A DNA stretch of 17,316 bases, taken from Halobacteriovorax sp. (GTDB lineage Bacteria > Bdellovibrionota > Bacteriovoracia > Bacteriovoracales > Bacteriovoracaceae). Position 1 is the first letter of the stretch, and each line of letters starts with the position of its first letter. The position numbers were made by a program, and so were the translations under genes. Of this stretch, positions 1 through 6,549 are shown in pieces. The DNA lies in contig NZAF01000170.1 in the NCBI GenBank assembly GCA_002686115.1, positions 1 through 17,316 on the forward strand, given 5' to 3'. Under the pieces are notes generated by a model, which did not search any database, was not told the DNA's origin, and saw nothing but the letters and a program-made list of their open reading frames with translations.

Positions 1-121
1 AGCAGTCTTTGGGTCATACTCTTATCAGTAAAATTTACTGATCAGAACTTACCCATTGTATTTGGTGAGGATTTATTATTAAGGAGGTATTGACCTATCT
101 TAGAGGTTTTATAGAACAAAT
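1..121. other. Left-edge segment, no confident gene
   Basis: I cannot assign a gene here. Two plus-strand frames stay open from the edge and stop near 41 and 93, so either could be the tail of a gene outside the window. A minus-strand ATG at 17 could equally be the start of a gene leaving the window. Neither is long enough to judge. The clearest structure is a near-perfect palindrome at 24-42: two 9-base arms, ATCAGTAAA and TTTACTGAT, around one base. It looks like an operator half-site pair or a small hairpin. It lies just upstream of the possible minus-strand start, which would suit an operator, but this is speculative. Confidence 0.3.
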
Positions 122-148
122 AAAAAAGAAAACCCACCTTTCGGTGGG
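122..148 (-). terminator. Rho-independent terminator of the tRNA-fMet gene
   Basis: Read on the minus strand, a 6-bp stem CCCACC/GGTGGG closes a GAAA tetraloop (133-148). It is followed at once by a T-rich tract (plus-strand A run 122-132). It begins about 26 bases after the CCA end of the initiator tRNA, so it most likely ends that transcript as a single-gene unit. Confidence 0.85.
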
Positions 149-174
149 TATATATGTTTTAACAAAATTAGTGT

Positions 175-250
<76 letters not shown>

Positions 251-262
251 TTAAGGACCTTA

Positions 263-291
263 AATATATATAAATACGTGTGTTATGTCAA
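263..291 (-). promoter_or_regulatory. Sigma70-like promoter of the tRNA-fMet gene
   Basis: On the minus strand there is a consensus -35 TTGACA (286-291), a 17-base spacer, and -10 TATATT (263-268). The -10 box ends 12 bases before the mature tRNA 5' end. Transcription would therefore start a few bases upstream of the tRNA, leaving a very short leader for RNase P. This is the best-matching promoter in the window. Confidence 0.8.
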
Positions 292-408
292 AGAAATAAT
301 CGTAAAAGTTACTCGGACATAAATATCTAATATTCCGTAAAATTTTGGCGATAAGAATAAGGACATTGGGATCATACAAAACTAAATATAGAAAAAATGG
401 AGAACACA

Positions 409-717
409 ATGGTATTTGGTAGAAGAAATAAGATTTATATTGAAGTTGATGCAACAGAATTAACTGATGCACAAGTAAGACTTTTAAAATCGGTTAATGC
501 AATGATGGAGCATGTCTTAACAACTGATGAAGAATCTGAGTTTTTTGAAGCTTCTGCTGAGGCCATGAGAATGTGTGCATCTTTAATTAAACAAGCTCAT
601 TTTGCTCATGATCTTGAAATTGATGGTATTCCATATGCTGAGCAAGCACTTGAGTATTCAATGGATATTTTAAATGAACATATGACTAACTCAAAGGTTG
701 TTCAATACGATAACTAA
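409..717 (+). CDS. Small conserved-looking protein of unknown function
   Basis: I do not recognise this 102-residue protein. It opens MVFGRRNKIYIEVD, which suggests a basic patch followed by a beta strand. The remainder looks helical, is rich in Ala, Glu and Met, and has a conspicuous EESEFFEASAEAM stretch. There is no signal peptide or membrane segment, so it is probably cytosolic. An upstream in-frame ATG at 397 would add four residues. I prefer 409 because GGAG (399-402) lies six bases before it, whereas the 397 codon has no ribosome-binding site. It stands alone between the divergent initiator tRNA gene and trpS, and a strong terminator follows 27 bases after its stop. Codon use matches the neighbours, so I see no sign of recent transfer. 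Confidence 0.8.
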   Translation: MVFGRRNKIYIEVDATELTDAQVRLLKSVNAMMEHVLTTDEESEFFEASAEAMRMCASLIKQAHFAHDLEIDGIPYAEQALEYSMDILNEHMTNSKVVQYDN

Positions 718-744
718 TCTCTAAGAGATAGATATAACTATTTT

Positions 745-771
745 AAAGGCTTCCGAAGGGAAGCCTTTTTT
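745..771 (+). terminator. Rho-independent terminator between the small gene and trpS
   Basis: A 10-bp perfect stem, AAAGGCTTCC (745-754) with GGAAGCCTTT (759-768), encloses a GAAG loop and runs into a T tract to 771. It ends only 36 bases before the trpS start codon. trpS therefore needs a promoter squeezed into or ahead of the hairpin, or depends on read-through. Confidence 0.88.
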
Positions 772-807
772 GTTATAAATACACTAAATAATTCTAGAGG
801 ATAGATC

Positions 808-1806
808 ATGTCTAAAAAAATTTGTTTAACTGGAGTTAAGCCAACCGAAATGCCACACTTAGGTAACTACATTGGTGCTATAAAGCCAGCTATTGAAATG
901 TCTAATAATGGAGAATATGACGGATATCTTTTCATTGCTGACTATCATTCACTAATTGGTGTGCATAAGGGGAATGATCTTAGAGACTATATCTACGAGG
1001 TTGCTGCTGTATGGTTAGCTTGTGGCCTAGACCCAGAAAAAACAACTTTATATAAGCAAAGTGACATTCCTGAAATACTAGAATTAAATTGGATCTTAAA
1101 CTGCTTCTCTTCTAAAGGTATTTTAAATAGAGCGCATGCCTATAAGGCCAAGGTTGCTGATAATGAAGAACATGGACGTGACCAAGACTATGGTATCAAT
1201 GCCGGACTTTATAATTATCCAACCTTAATGGCGGCGGATATTCTTTTCATAGATAGTGATATTGTACCTGTTGGTGAAGATCAAATTCAACACATCGAAA
1301 TAACAAGAGATATCGCCAACGCATTTAATCACCATTATGGAGATATTTTAAAATTACCTGAAGCTAAGGCACGTGAAGGTGCTCTTTTACCAGGCCTAGA
1401 TGGAAGAAAGATGAGTAAGAGCTACCATAATCATATTCCACTCTTTATCCCAGAGAAGAAATTAAAGAAAATGATTAATAAAATTACAACAGACTCAACA
1501 CCTCCAGAAGCTCCTAAAGACCCAAATGAGTCGTTAATTTTTGATATCTATAAGTTTTTTGCAACTAAAGAGGAGCAAGAAGCCTTAGCTAAAAGATATC
1601 AAGAGGGGATTGGCTGGGGACATGCTAAACTTGAGCTTTTTGATGTTGTAAATGCGGAATTAGCTCCAATGAGAGAGAGATATGACCTTTACATGAGTGA
1701 TAAGTCACTTATTGATAAGATTCTTGAAGATGGGGCACAGAAAGTCAGAGAGAAGGCCAGCGCCAAGCTCAAGACTATCAAACAAGCAATTGGAGTCTCA
1801 AACTAG
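808..1806 (+). CDS. trpS: Tryptophanyl-tRNA synthetase
   Basis: This 332-residue class Ic aminoacyl-tRNA synthetase activates Trp with ATP and charges tRNA-Trp in the cytosol. The length is normal for the family. The HIGH-type ATP site appears as PHLGNYIG (residues 16-23). The family segments MAADIL (141-146) and PVGEDQIQHIEITRD (154-168) follow, and the second ATP loop is GRKMSKS (199-205). One small oddity is that the usual Pro-Thr-Gly before the HIGH motif reads Pro-Thr-Glu (12-14). An AGAGG element lies upstream of the ATG. The gene sits 36 bases after a terminator, with no clear promoter between, so expression may be tied to read-through. No tandem-Trp leader peptide is visible, which argues against classical Trp attenuation. 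Confidence 0.97.
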   Translation: MSKKICLTGVKPTEMPHLGNYIGAIKPAIEMSNNGEYDGYLFIADYHSLIGVHKGNDLRDYIYEVAAVWLACGLDPEKTTLYKQSDIPEILELNWILNCFSSKGILNRAHAYKAKVADNEEHGRDQDYGINAGLYNYPTLMAADILFIDSDIVPVGEDQIQHIEITRDIANAFNHHYGDILKLPEAKAREGALLPGLDGRKMSKSYHNHIPLFIPEKKLKKMINKITTDSTPPEAPKDPNESLIFDIYKFFATKEEQEALAKRYQEGIGWGHAKLELFDVVNAELAPMRERYDLYMSDKSLIDKILEDGAQKVREKASAKLKTIKQAIGVSN

Positions 1807-1856
1807 TCATTTTTTTGTAAAATCATGAAATCTTATCTTGTTTGAAATCTTGAATC

Positions 1857-1878
1857 CTCCTAGAATAAATAATAGGAG
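1857..1878 (+). promoter_or_regulatory. Hairpin that can mask the FHA gene ribosome-binding site
   Basis: CTCCTA (1857-1862) is the perfect reverse complement of TAGGAG (1873-1878), with a 10-base A/T-rich loop between. The second arm contains the AGGAG Shine-Dalgarno of the TTG-initiated gene at 1885. When folded, it would block ribosome binding. A 6-bp stem is modest, so any role in regulation is inference. Confidence 0.4.
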
Positions 1879-1884
1879 TTTAAT

Positions 1885-2745
1885 TTGAGTCGTAATAAAC
1901 TATTTTATCTGTGGAACGTTGTAGCTCAGCAAGTGATTGAAGTTCCTGAGCATAGTATCTTTGGTCGTAGTGATGAGACTTATTATCCAATTGAGTCAGA
2001 GGTTGCATCACGTAGTCACTTCAAACTCTATTTTAAAAATAACCATCCTGTCATCGAGGATTTACATTCTAGCAATGGAACATTTATCAATGGACTAGGT
2101 CTTGAGCCTGGAGAAATTTTTGAAATTGGTAACTACGATATTATTACAGTTGGTGAATGCCACTATGTCTTTTTCTTTGCAGAGTCTTTGAAAGAGTTTT
2201 CAAAAGAAAATCTTATGCGAAAGTTTGGAGATGATTTTCCAAAAGATTTTCAAGATGAGATTCTAAAAAAGCTAATTGCATTTGAAAGATATGCTCTTCC
2301 TAAGTTTTCAAGAATTATGGAAGCGAGAAAATTTCAATTTGCTATCGCAGATGTAGAAGATGCGAGAAGTGGAGAGTTAGGTGCCATAGAGGAAAAAGAA
2401 AGACTTGTGGATGAGCAAAAAGCAAACCTTGAAAAGTTATATCGTGAAAAAATGGAAATCATTGAAAATAACTATTTAAAGATTAATGCTCAAAAGAAGT
2501 CTATTAATAACAAGTACGACTCAATGATTGAGGAAATTAAGCAAGATGACTCCTTGTATTTTGACCTTTCTCAAAAAGATCTCTTTTCTAAATACTTTTT
2601 TAGCTCAATTGAATCAGAGAACGAAACTTACACTGATACGATAGAGGAAACAGTGATTTTTAAGCCAAAAGACACGAGCGAGAAAGTTGTGAAGGGCCTG
2701 AGCTTTGGTTCTCAGAATAAAGAGGAACTTTCGGAAGAAGATTAG
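1885..2745 (+). CDS. FHA-domain protein with a coiled-coil C-terminal half
   Basis: This 286-residue cytosolic protein starts with a forkhead-associated domain (about residues 5-98). FHA domains bind phosphothreonine peptides. The hallmark residues are present: GRS (27-29), SRSH (42-45) and SSNGTFING (62-70). Residues about 160-220 are rich in Glu and Lys with heptad-like spacing and probably form a coiled coil. The tail is acidic. There is no enzymatic domain, so it is likely an adaptor reading Ser/Thr phosphorylation, but no kinase lies nearby to name as partner. The start is TTG, chosen because AGGAG lies six bases upstream and because the FHA fold begins just after. The stop overlaps the convergent rlmH stop by four bases. 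Confidence 0.9.
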   Translation: MSRNKLFYLWNVVAQQVIEVPEHSIFGRSDETYYPIESEVASRSHFKLYFKNNHPVIEDLHSSNGTFINGLGLEPGEIFEIGNYDIITVGECHYVFFFAESLKEFSKENLMRKFGDDFPKDFQDEILKKLIAFERYALPKFSRIMEARKFQFAIADVEDARSGELGAIEEKERLVDEQKANLEKLYREKMEIIENNYLKINAQKKSINNKYDSMIEEIKQDDSLYFDLSQKDLFSKYFFSSIESENETYTDTIEETVIFKPKDTSEKVVKGLSFGSQNKEELSEED

Positions 2746-3203
2746 TCTTTGTGATAAGGATGACCCTTATTAATAGTATACGCTCTATAGATTTGTTCAA
2801 TTAGAAGTAGTCTTGCTAAGCGATGTGGGAAAGTCATTGGAGATAATGAAGTTAAGTTTTTGAATTCTGCTAGAAATTCTTTGGAAAAACCAGCTGCTCC
2901 ACCAATGACAAAAACAACGTCTTTAGATAATTCAAGATATTTAAAAAATAGATTCGAGAAGTTAACGCTATTATAAGTCTTACCATGCTCTGTCATAATA
3001 AAGACTTCAATTGACTTGTTCTTTTTCAGTTGATCAAGTTTTAAAGAGATTTCTTTCATCTCAAGGTCAATATTTTCTTGGTGACCTTTTAGTTCGTGAA
3101 GGTTTATTTTAGGATCTTTAAAACGTTTTAAGTAATCAGACTCTAGAGTTTGAACGTGTTTGTCTTTTAATTTTCCAATGGAGACAATATGAATTGTGGC
3201 CAC
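2742..3203 (-). CDS. rlmH: 23S rRNA pseudouridine-1915 N3-methyltransferase
   Basis: RlmH is a small SPOUT-class enzyme that uses S-adenosylmethionine to methylate pseudouridine 1915 in helix 69 of 23S rRNA on assembled 70S ribosomes. At 153 residues it has the family length. The trefoil-knot SAM site shows as VFVIGGAAGF (97-106). The C-terminal signature runs from TFPHRLARLL to NKGHPYHKD at the very end (124-153). The start is GTG, six bases after the rsfS stop. No clear Shine-Dalgarno precedes it, so translation is probably coupled to rsfS. It is the last gene of the obg-rsfS-rlmH unit, and I see no terminator before the convergent FHA gene. Confidence 0.96.
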   Translation of the reverse strand: MATIHIVSIGKLKDKHVQTLESDYLKRFKDPKINLHELKGHQENIDLEMKEISLKLDQLKKNKSIEVFIMTEHGKTYNSVNFSNLFFKYLELSKDVVFVIGGAAGFSKEFLAEFKNLTSLSPMTFPHRLARLLLIEQIYRAYTINKGHPYHKD

Positions 3204-3209
3204 AGGCTT

Positions 3210-3668
3210 TTAGAAGTAACCCTTGTCTTCGTCTGAAGCACCAGATTCTTCCTCACCGTGATAGTACTCATTTGGAATTTCGACTTGAGGAGCATCCCAT
3301 AGTCCATCAATATCGTAAACATCTCGTGAAGACTCTTGAAAGATGTGTACAATAAAGTCTCCAAGGTCGATAAGAATCCAGTCGGCAGTATCATTTAAGC
3401 CTTCTTTAGAAACAACATTAAGATCTTTTCTCTTCATTTGTTGCATAACTTGATCTGCCATTGAGCGTGCTTGAGTACTATTTGAAGCTGACGCTAGAAC
3501 ATAGTAATCAGCAAGAGAAGAAACATTTCTTGTATCGATTACCTTTAGGTTGATACCCTTGAAGTTTCCTAAGATCCAAGCACTGGCCATTGCCATGTTA
3601 AGTGGAAATTCATAATTTGAATCTTTCTCAATTTCATCAACATTTTTTTCAATATACTCTGCACTCAT
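3210..3668 (-). CDS. rsfS: Ribosomal silencing factor RsfS
   Basis: RsfS (Iojap/DUF143 family) binds ribosomal protein uL14 on the 50S subunit and blocks 30S joining during starvation or subunit maturation. The diagnostic stretch includes DWILIDLGDFIVHIF (96-110), then RDVYDIDGLW (115-124). The 152 residues exceed the usual 105-130 or so. The excess is an acidic N-terminal extension (1-23) and an acidic Glu/Asp-rich tail after residue 135. The ATG overlaps the obg stop by one base (TAATG), and AGAGG lies about eight bases upstream, so the two genes are translationally coupled. Confidence 0.95.
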   Translation of the reverse strand: MSAEYIEKNVDEIEKDSNYEFPLNMAMASAWILGNFKGINLKVIDTRNVSSLADYYVLASASNSTQARSMADQVMQQMKRKDLNVVSKEGLNDTADWILIDLGDFIVHIFQESSRDVYDIDGLWDAPQVEIPNEYYHGEEESGASDEDKGYF

Positions 3669-4681
3669 TATTTTTCCTCTTGATTTGAACCTAACGTTTT
3701 TAACATGATAGACTTCAATAGATCAATATTTCTTCCTGACACTGATGAAAGAACGATGACTTTCTTATCAAGTTGTTCTTCAAAGAAAACTCTAAATTTC
3801 TCGATTTCTTCTTCTGTCATGGCATCAATTTTTGTCAAACAAACGATTTCTTTTTTAAAGCTTAATTCTTCAGAGTACTTTGTTAATTCATCTCGAATAA
3901 CAACGTACTGTTCAAAGGCTTCATATTCATCTAGACACCAAGAAACATCAACGAGGTGTACTAATGATTTTGTTCTTTGAATATGTTTTAAGAACTTGAT
4001 TCCAAGCCCTTTTCCTTCAGCAGCATTTTCTATGAGACCTGGAATGTCTGCAACGACAAAAGAGTCTTCTCCCATTGAGACAACACCAAGATTTGGCTCA
4101 AGAGTTGTAAATGGGTAGTCTGCAATCTTTGGCTTTGCTGCAGATATAGAAGAAATCAGAGTCGACTTTCCAGCATTTGGAAGCCCTACAAGTGCGATAT
4201 CCGCGATGAGTCGAAGTTCTAAATCAACTTCAATCTCGTCTCCGTATTTTCCCTCAGTAGCTTTTCTAGGAGCTTGATTAGTCGCAGACTTAAAATTGAT
4301 ATTTCCAAGCCCACCACGACCGCCTTTAGCAATCAATACTTTCTTTTCTGGCTCAGTTAAGTCAGCAATGATTTCTCCTGACTCACTGTTTCGAATGATC
4401 GTTCCAACAGGTACTTTGATGACAAGGTCTTCTCCGAAGGCACCAAACTTTTGGCGACCGGCTCCGTTTTCACCATGTCCGGCCTTGTAGGTTTTCTTTC
4501 CACGGAAATTCACTAGAGTATTCATCCCTTCAGTTGCCTGAAAGTAGATGTCTCCACCATCTCCGCCGTCACCACCATCAGGTCCACCAAACGGAATAAA
4601 CTTCTCTCGTCTAAATCCAGCAGAGCCATCTCCACCTTTTCCAGCAATCAAAGTAATTCTAACTTCATCTATAAACTTCAT
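3668..4681 (-). CDS. obg: GTPase Obg, 50S assembly factor
   Basis: Obg is an essential slow-turnover GTPase that acts in late 50S assembly and the stringent response. This 337-residue form has the glycine-rich Obg fold (1-158), seen in GKGGDGSAGFRREK and the PDGGDGGDGGD run. The G domain follows: P-loop GLPNAGKST (166-174), switch I YPFTTLEPN (189-197), DIPG (212-215), G4 TKID (283-286) and G5 SSVSG (312-316). Thr replaces the commoner Asn in G4. There is no OCT extension, so this is the short version of the family. The ATG has only an A/T-rich leader with no Shine-Dalgarno. A terminator separates it from rpmA, so obg should have its own promoter, but I cannot place one convincingly. Confidence 0.97.
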   Translation of the reverse strand: MKFIDEVRITLIAGKGGDGSAGFRREKFIPFGGPDGGDGGDGGDIYFQATEGMNTLVNFRGKKTYKAGHGENGAGRQKFGAFGEDLVIKVPVGTIIRNSESGEIIADLTEPEKKVLIAKGGRGGLGNINFKSATNQAPRKATEGKYGDEIEVDLELRLIADIALVGLPNAGKSTLISSISAAKPKIADYPFTTLEPNLGVVSMGEDSFVVADIPGLIENAAEGKGLGIKFLKHIQRTKSLVHLVDVSWCLDEYEAFEQYVVIRDELTKYSEELSFKKEIVCLTKIDAMTEEEIEKFRVFFEEQLDKKVIVLSSVSGRNIDLLKSIMLKTLGSNQEEK

Positions 4682-4731
4682 AAATTTTTATTTCTTTACC
4701 GCTTTCGCGGAGAGTTTTTTCATATACATAT

Positions 4732-4765
4732 AAAAAAAGGGGAGTCATTGAATAGACTCCCCTTT
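4732..4765 (-). terminator. Rho-independent terminator after rplU-rpmA
   Basis: On the minus strand an 8-bp GC-rich stem, GGGGAGTC/GACTCCCC (4739-4746 with 4755-4762), is extended by A:T pairs and followed by seven Ts. The first stem base comes about 30 bases after the rpmA stop. It separates the abundant ribosomal-protein transcript from obg. Confidence 0.92.
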
Positions 4766-4792
4766 ATTATTTACATTGATTAAATCAAATAA

Positions 4793-5047
4793 TTAATCAG
4801 CAATAACAGAAACGATTTTCTTCGTCTTGTTATAATATCCAAACTGAACTTTTCCTGCACTTGTTGCAAAAAGAGTAAAGTCTTTACCAACTTTTACGTT
4901 TTTTCCTGCGTGGAATTTAGATCCACACTGTCTAACGATGATGTTACCTGGAACGACAGCTTCTCCACCGTACTTTTTAACACCGTACATATTTGGGTTT
5001 GAATCTCTACCGTTATTTGTTGAACCACCGGCTTTTTTGTGTGCCAT
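4793..5047 (-). CDS. rpmA: 50S ribosomal protein bL27
   Basis: bL27 is the 50S protein whose N-terminal tail reaches the peptidyl-transferase centre. The 84 residues begin MAHKKAGGSTNNGRDS, the expected mature N-terminus, without the cleaved extension of Firmicutes L27. The conserved GGEAVVPGNIIVRQ and GSKFHAG segments follow. AGGAG sits seven bases before the ATG. It lies 25 bases downstream of rplU and is surely co-transcribed with it, the usual bacterial arrangement. Confidence 0.98.
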   Translation of the reverse strand: MAHKKAGGSTNNGRDSNPNMYGVKKYGGEAVVPGNIIVRQCGSKFHAGKNVKVGKDFTLFATSAGKVQFGYYNKTKKIVSVIAD

Positions 5048-5072
5048 ATCTTACTCCTGTAAAAAAATTAAA

Positions 5073-5378
5073 TTAAGCTTTGATCTCTTTAATCTTAAGA
5101 GTTGTAAACTCTTGTCTGTGACCGTTCTTTCTTCTGTACTTACCTGGTTTTCTTTTGAAAACTAGAACTTTTCTTGCTCTGTCGTGCTTTACAACTTCTG
5201 CTACAACTTTTGCACCGTCAACAACTGGCTTTCCAACTAGTGTTTTTTCTCCACCAACAAGTAAAACTTTATCAAATTCTACTGTTGAACCAGCTTCATC
5301 GCTAAGCTTTTGAACGTCTAACGTCATTCCAGCTTCAACTCTGTACTGATGACCTGCAATCTCAACTACACCGTACAT
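5073..5378 (-). CDS. rplU: 50S ribosomal protein bL21
   Basis: bL21 is a 101-residue 50S protein that binds 23S rRNA and contacts bL20. It opens MYGVVEIAGHQYRVEAG and has the expected C-terminal RNA-binding signature, KRKPGKYRRKNGHRQ, ending in the TTLKIKEIKA strand. AAGGAG lies seven bases before the ATG. It is the first gene of the rplU-rpmA operon. A foldable leader (5401-5446) and a plausible promoter (5475-5503) lie upstream. Confidence 0.98.
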   Translation of the reverse strand: MYGVVEIAGHQYRVEAGMTLDVQKLSDEAGSTVEFDKVLLVGGEKTLVGKPVVDGAKVVAEVVKHDRARKVLVFKRKPGKYRRKNGHRQEFTTLKIKEIKA

Positions 5379-5400
5379 ATTTTCTCCTTAGATGGGCAGT

Positions 5401-5446
5401 TTTAGGGGTCCTTAAGTACTTAAAATAAGGAGCTTGTGGCCCTAAA
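5401..5446 (-). promoter_or_regulatory. Structured rplU mRNA leader, candidate r-protein autoregulatory element
   Basis: On the minus strand the leader can fold into a two-stem element. The outer stem is TTTAGGG (5440-5446) with CCCTAAA (5401-5407), all seven pairs perfect. Inside it is CCTTA (5426-5430) with TAAGG (5410-5414). The two are separated by an asymmetric internal loop, and the AAGGAG ribosome-binding site lies about ten bases further on. Leaders that sense a free ribosomal protein are known for many r-protein operons, including rplU leaders in Firmicutes. I do not recognise this one as a described class. Confidence 0.5.
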
Positions 5447-5474
5447 CCTGAATTAATTCATAATTGAACATGAT

Positions 5475-5503
5475 TTTTTAATAAAAACGAGGCCTTGTGT
5501 CAA
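5475..5503 (-). promoter_or_regulatory. Probable promoter of rplU-rpmA
   Basis: The -35 box is a perfect TTGACA (5498-5503). After a 17-base spacer comes TAAAAA (5475-5480), which matches four of six -10 bases. Transcription would start near 5468, giving a leader of roughly 90 bases that contains the hairpin at 5401-5446. Confidence 0.55.
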
Positions 5504-5724
5504 GCCTAAATAGCACCATAGAGTAATCTATTTACCATCCTTAATATAGTGATTTAGTCTCCCTTTAAATGGGTTTGAATGTGAATTTTGCATTTGAGGA
5601 AGTGCTGAGTATTGGCATCAATATTTTTAATTAATATCTCATCATTAGGTAAAGTTCGCTTTTTATTATCCGAAAAGCCTTACAGGATGCTGTGGGGGTA
5701 TCCATAAAGACCGAGGTATGGGTA
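5504..5724. other. Intergenic region between divergent rplU and the 5725 gene
   Basis: I see no gene in this stretch. On the plus strand a weak promoter-like pair exists: TTGGCA (5612-5617), 17 bases, then TATCTC (5635-5640). It could serve the 5725 operon. The -10 box matches only three consensus positions, so it is tentative. Short A/T palindromes such as TTAATTAA are not informative in DNA this AT-rich. Confidence 0.35.
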
Positions 5725-6549
5725 ATGAGCTCTAAAGAATTAGAATCAAAATTTACTTATTTTCAGTTCAGTAAGAATAATGACTTTCCTATTTATGTTA
5801 AAGTTCAAACTTCTGACTTTGATCCGGATCTTATTAGCTTTTTAAGATCTCTTCGTTTTGAAGAGCTCTCAAATTCAGAAGCTGATACTGCTAAAAAGAC
5901 AATTGAAAGTTCACCACGTGCGCGAGTATTAAATATCGAAGAGGCGAGTCTTGTTGTTGCAAGACAGATTGCCGGGGCAAGAGAGAGTGATCGCTACGGA
6001 GCTGAAAGCATTGTGACTAAGAATGGTTATAAAGTTTATCGCTATCGTAATATTGGCATGATGGTTTTTTCAATGGTGTCAAAAGAATGGAAGCTTGGTT
6101 GTTTTCCAGATTTTGGAAACGTTGATAATGAAATTCATTGTCGTGTTGTTATTAATAGGTTTTTAAGTTGGGCACTAGCACCGCTTGGTTATATTGGTTT
6201 TTGGGGAACTCCTGTTGAAGAGGGGCTCGTTATCCAGAGATATATTGATACAAAGGGTGAGGCAGTCTTTATAAATGTAATGGATAGAACTATTCTTAGT
6301 ATGGATGGTGAGAAGCGTTTAAGATATAATTATTCGTTGATTCGCCTTGATCCCATCCTACGAGAGAGATCAACTGAGATGAGTTTTGAAACTCTTTTAA
6401 GTTTCTTATCTGTTAATAATACATATTTTGGAGAGACTGGACAGCCTGACTTTGTCAGACAAATGCTTCAAACATTAGCGAAGATGTCTGCAGGGATTAA
6501 TTATCCAAAAGATAATTTTAGACCAAGGCAACCAGCAAGATTAGACTGA
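5725..6549 (+). CDS. Unknown cytosolic protein, first gene of a coupled pair
   Basis: I do not recognise this 274-residue protein. It has no signal peptide or clear membrane helix. The middle (about 85-200) looks like a folded alpha/beta domain, with segments such as CFPDFGN and LAPLGYIGFWGTPVEEG. The C-terminus is basic and proline-containing (PRQPARLD). An in-frame GTG at 5692 would add 11 residues. I chose the ATG because GAGG (5713-5716) lies eight bases before it, whereas the GTG has a poorer site. Its stop overlaps the next start by one base (TGATG), so the two products are probably made together and may act together. Codon use is like the neighbours. Confidence 0.82.
   Translation: MSSKELESKFTYFQFSKNNDFPIYVKVQTSDFDPDLISFLRSLRFEELSNSEADTAKKTIESSPRARVLNIEEASLVVARQIAGARESDRYGAESIVTKNGYKVYRYRNIGMMVFSMVSKEWKLGCFPDFGNVDNEIHCRVVINRFLSWALAPLGYIGFWGTPVEEGLVIQRYIDTKGEAVFINVMDRTILSMDGEKRLRYNYSLIRLDPILRERSTEMSFETLLSFLSVNNTYFGETGQPDFVRQMLQTLAKMSAGINYPKDNFRPRQPARLD

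Noticed and set aside
260..472. Minus-strand open frame of about 70 codons over the tRNA promoter and start of the small gene
   Set aside because: It overlaps a consensus tRNA promoter and a better-supported plus-strand gene, has no ribosome-binding site, and its residues look like random AT-rich translation.
1773..1815. GACTA...TAGTC pairing followed by Ts at the end of trpS as a terminator
   Set aside because: Five base pairs with a 26-base loop is not a stable terminator hairpin despite the T run after it.
3167..3394. Minus-strand open frame overlapping rsfS and rlmH in another frame
   Set aside because: It lies across two well-identified genes with conserved motifs, so it is a shadow frame.
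4699..4710. CCGC-TTTC-GCGG hairpin in the obg leader
   Set aside because: Only four base pairs with no T tract in the sense direction; too small to call a terminator or riboswitch.
4296..4733. Plus-strand Pro/Ser-rich frames opposite obg
   Set aside because: They are antisense images of the Gly-rich Obg fold; long open antisense frames are expected there.
5412..5423. TTAAGTACTTAA palindrome as a separate operator
   Set aside because: It lies within the rplU leader hairpin and overlaps its inner stem, so the RNA structure explains most of it.
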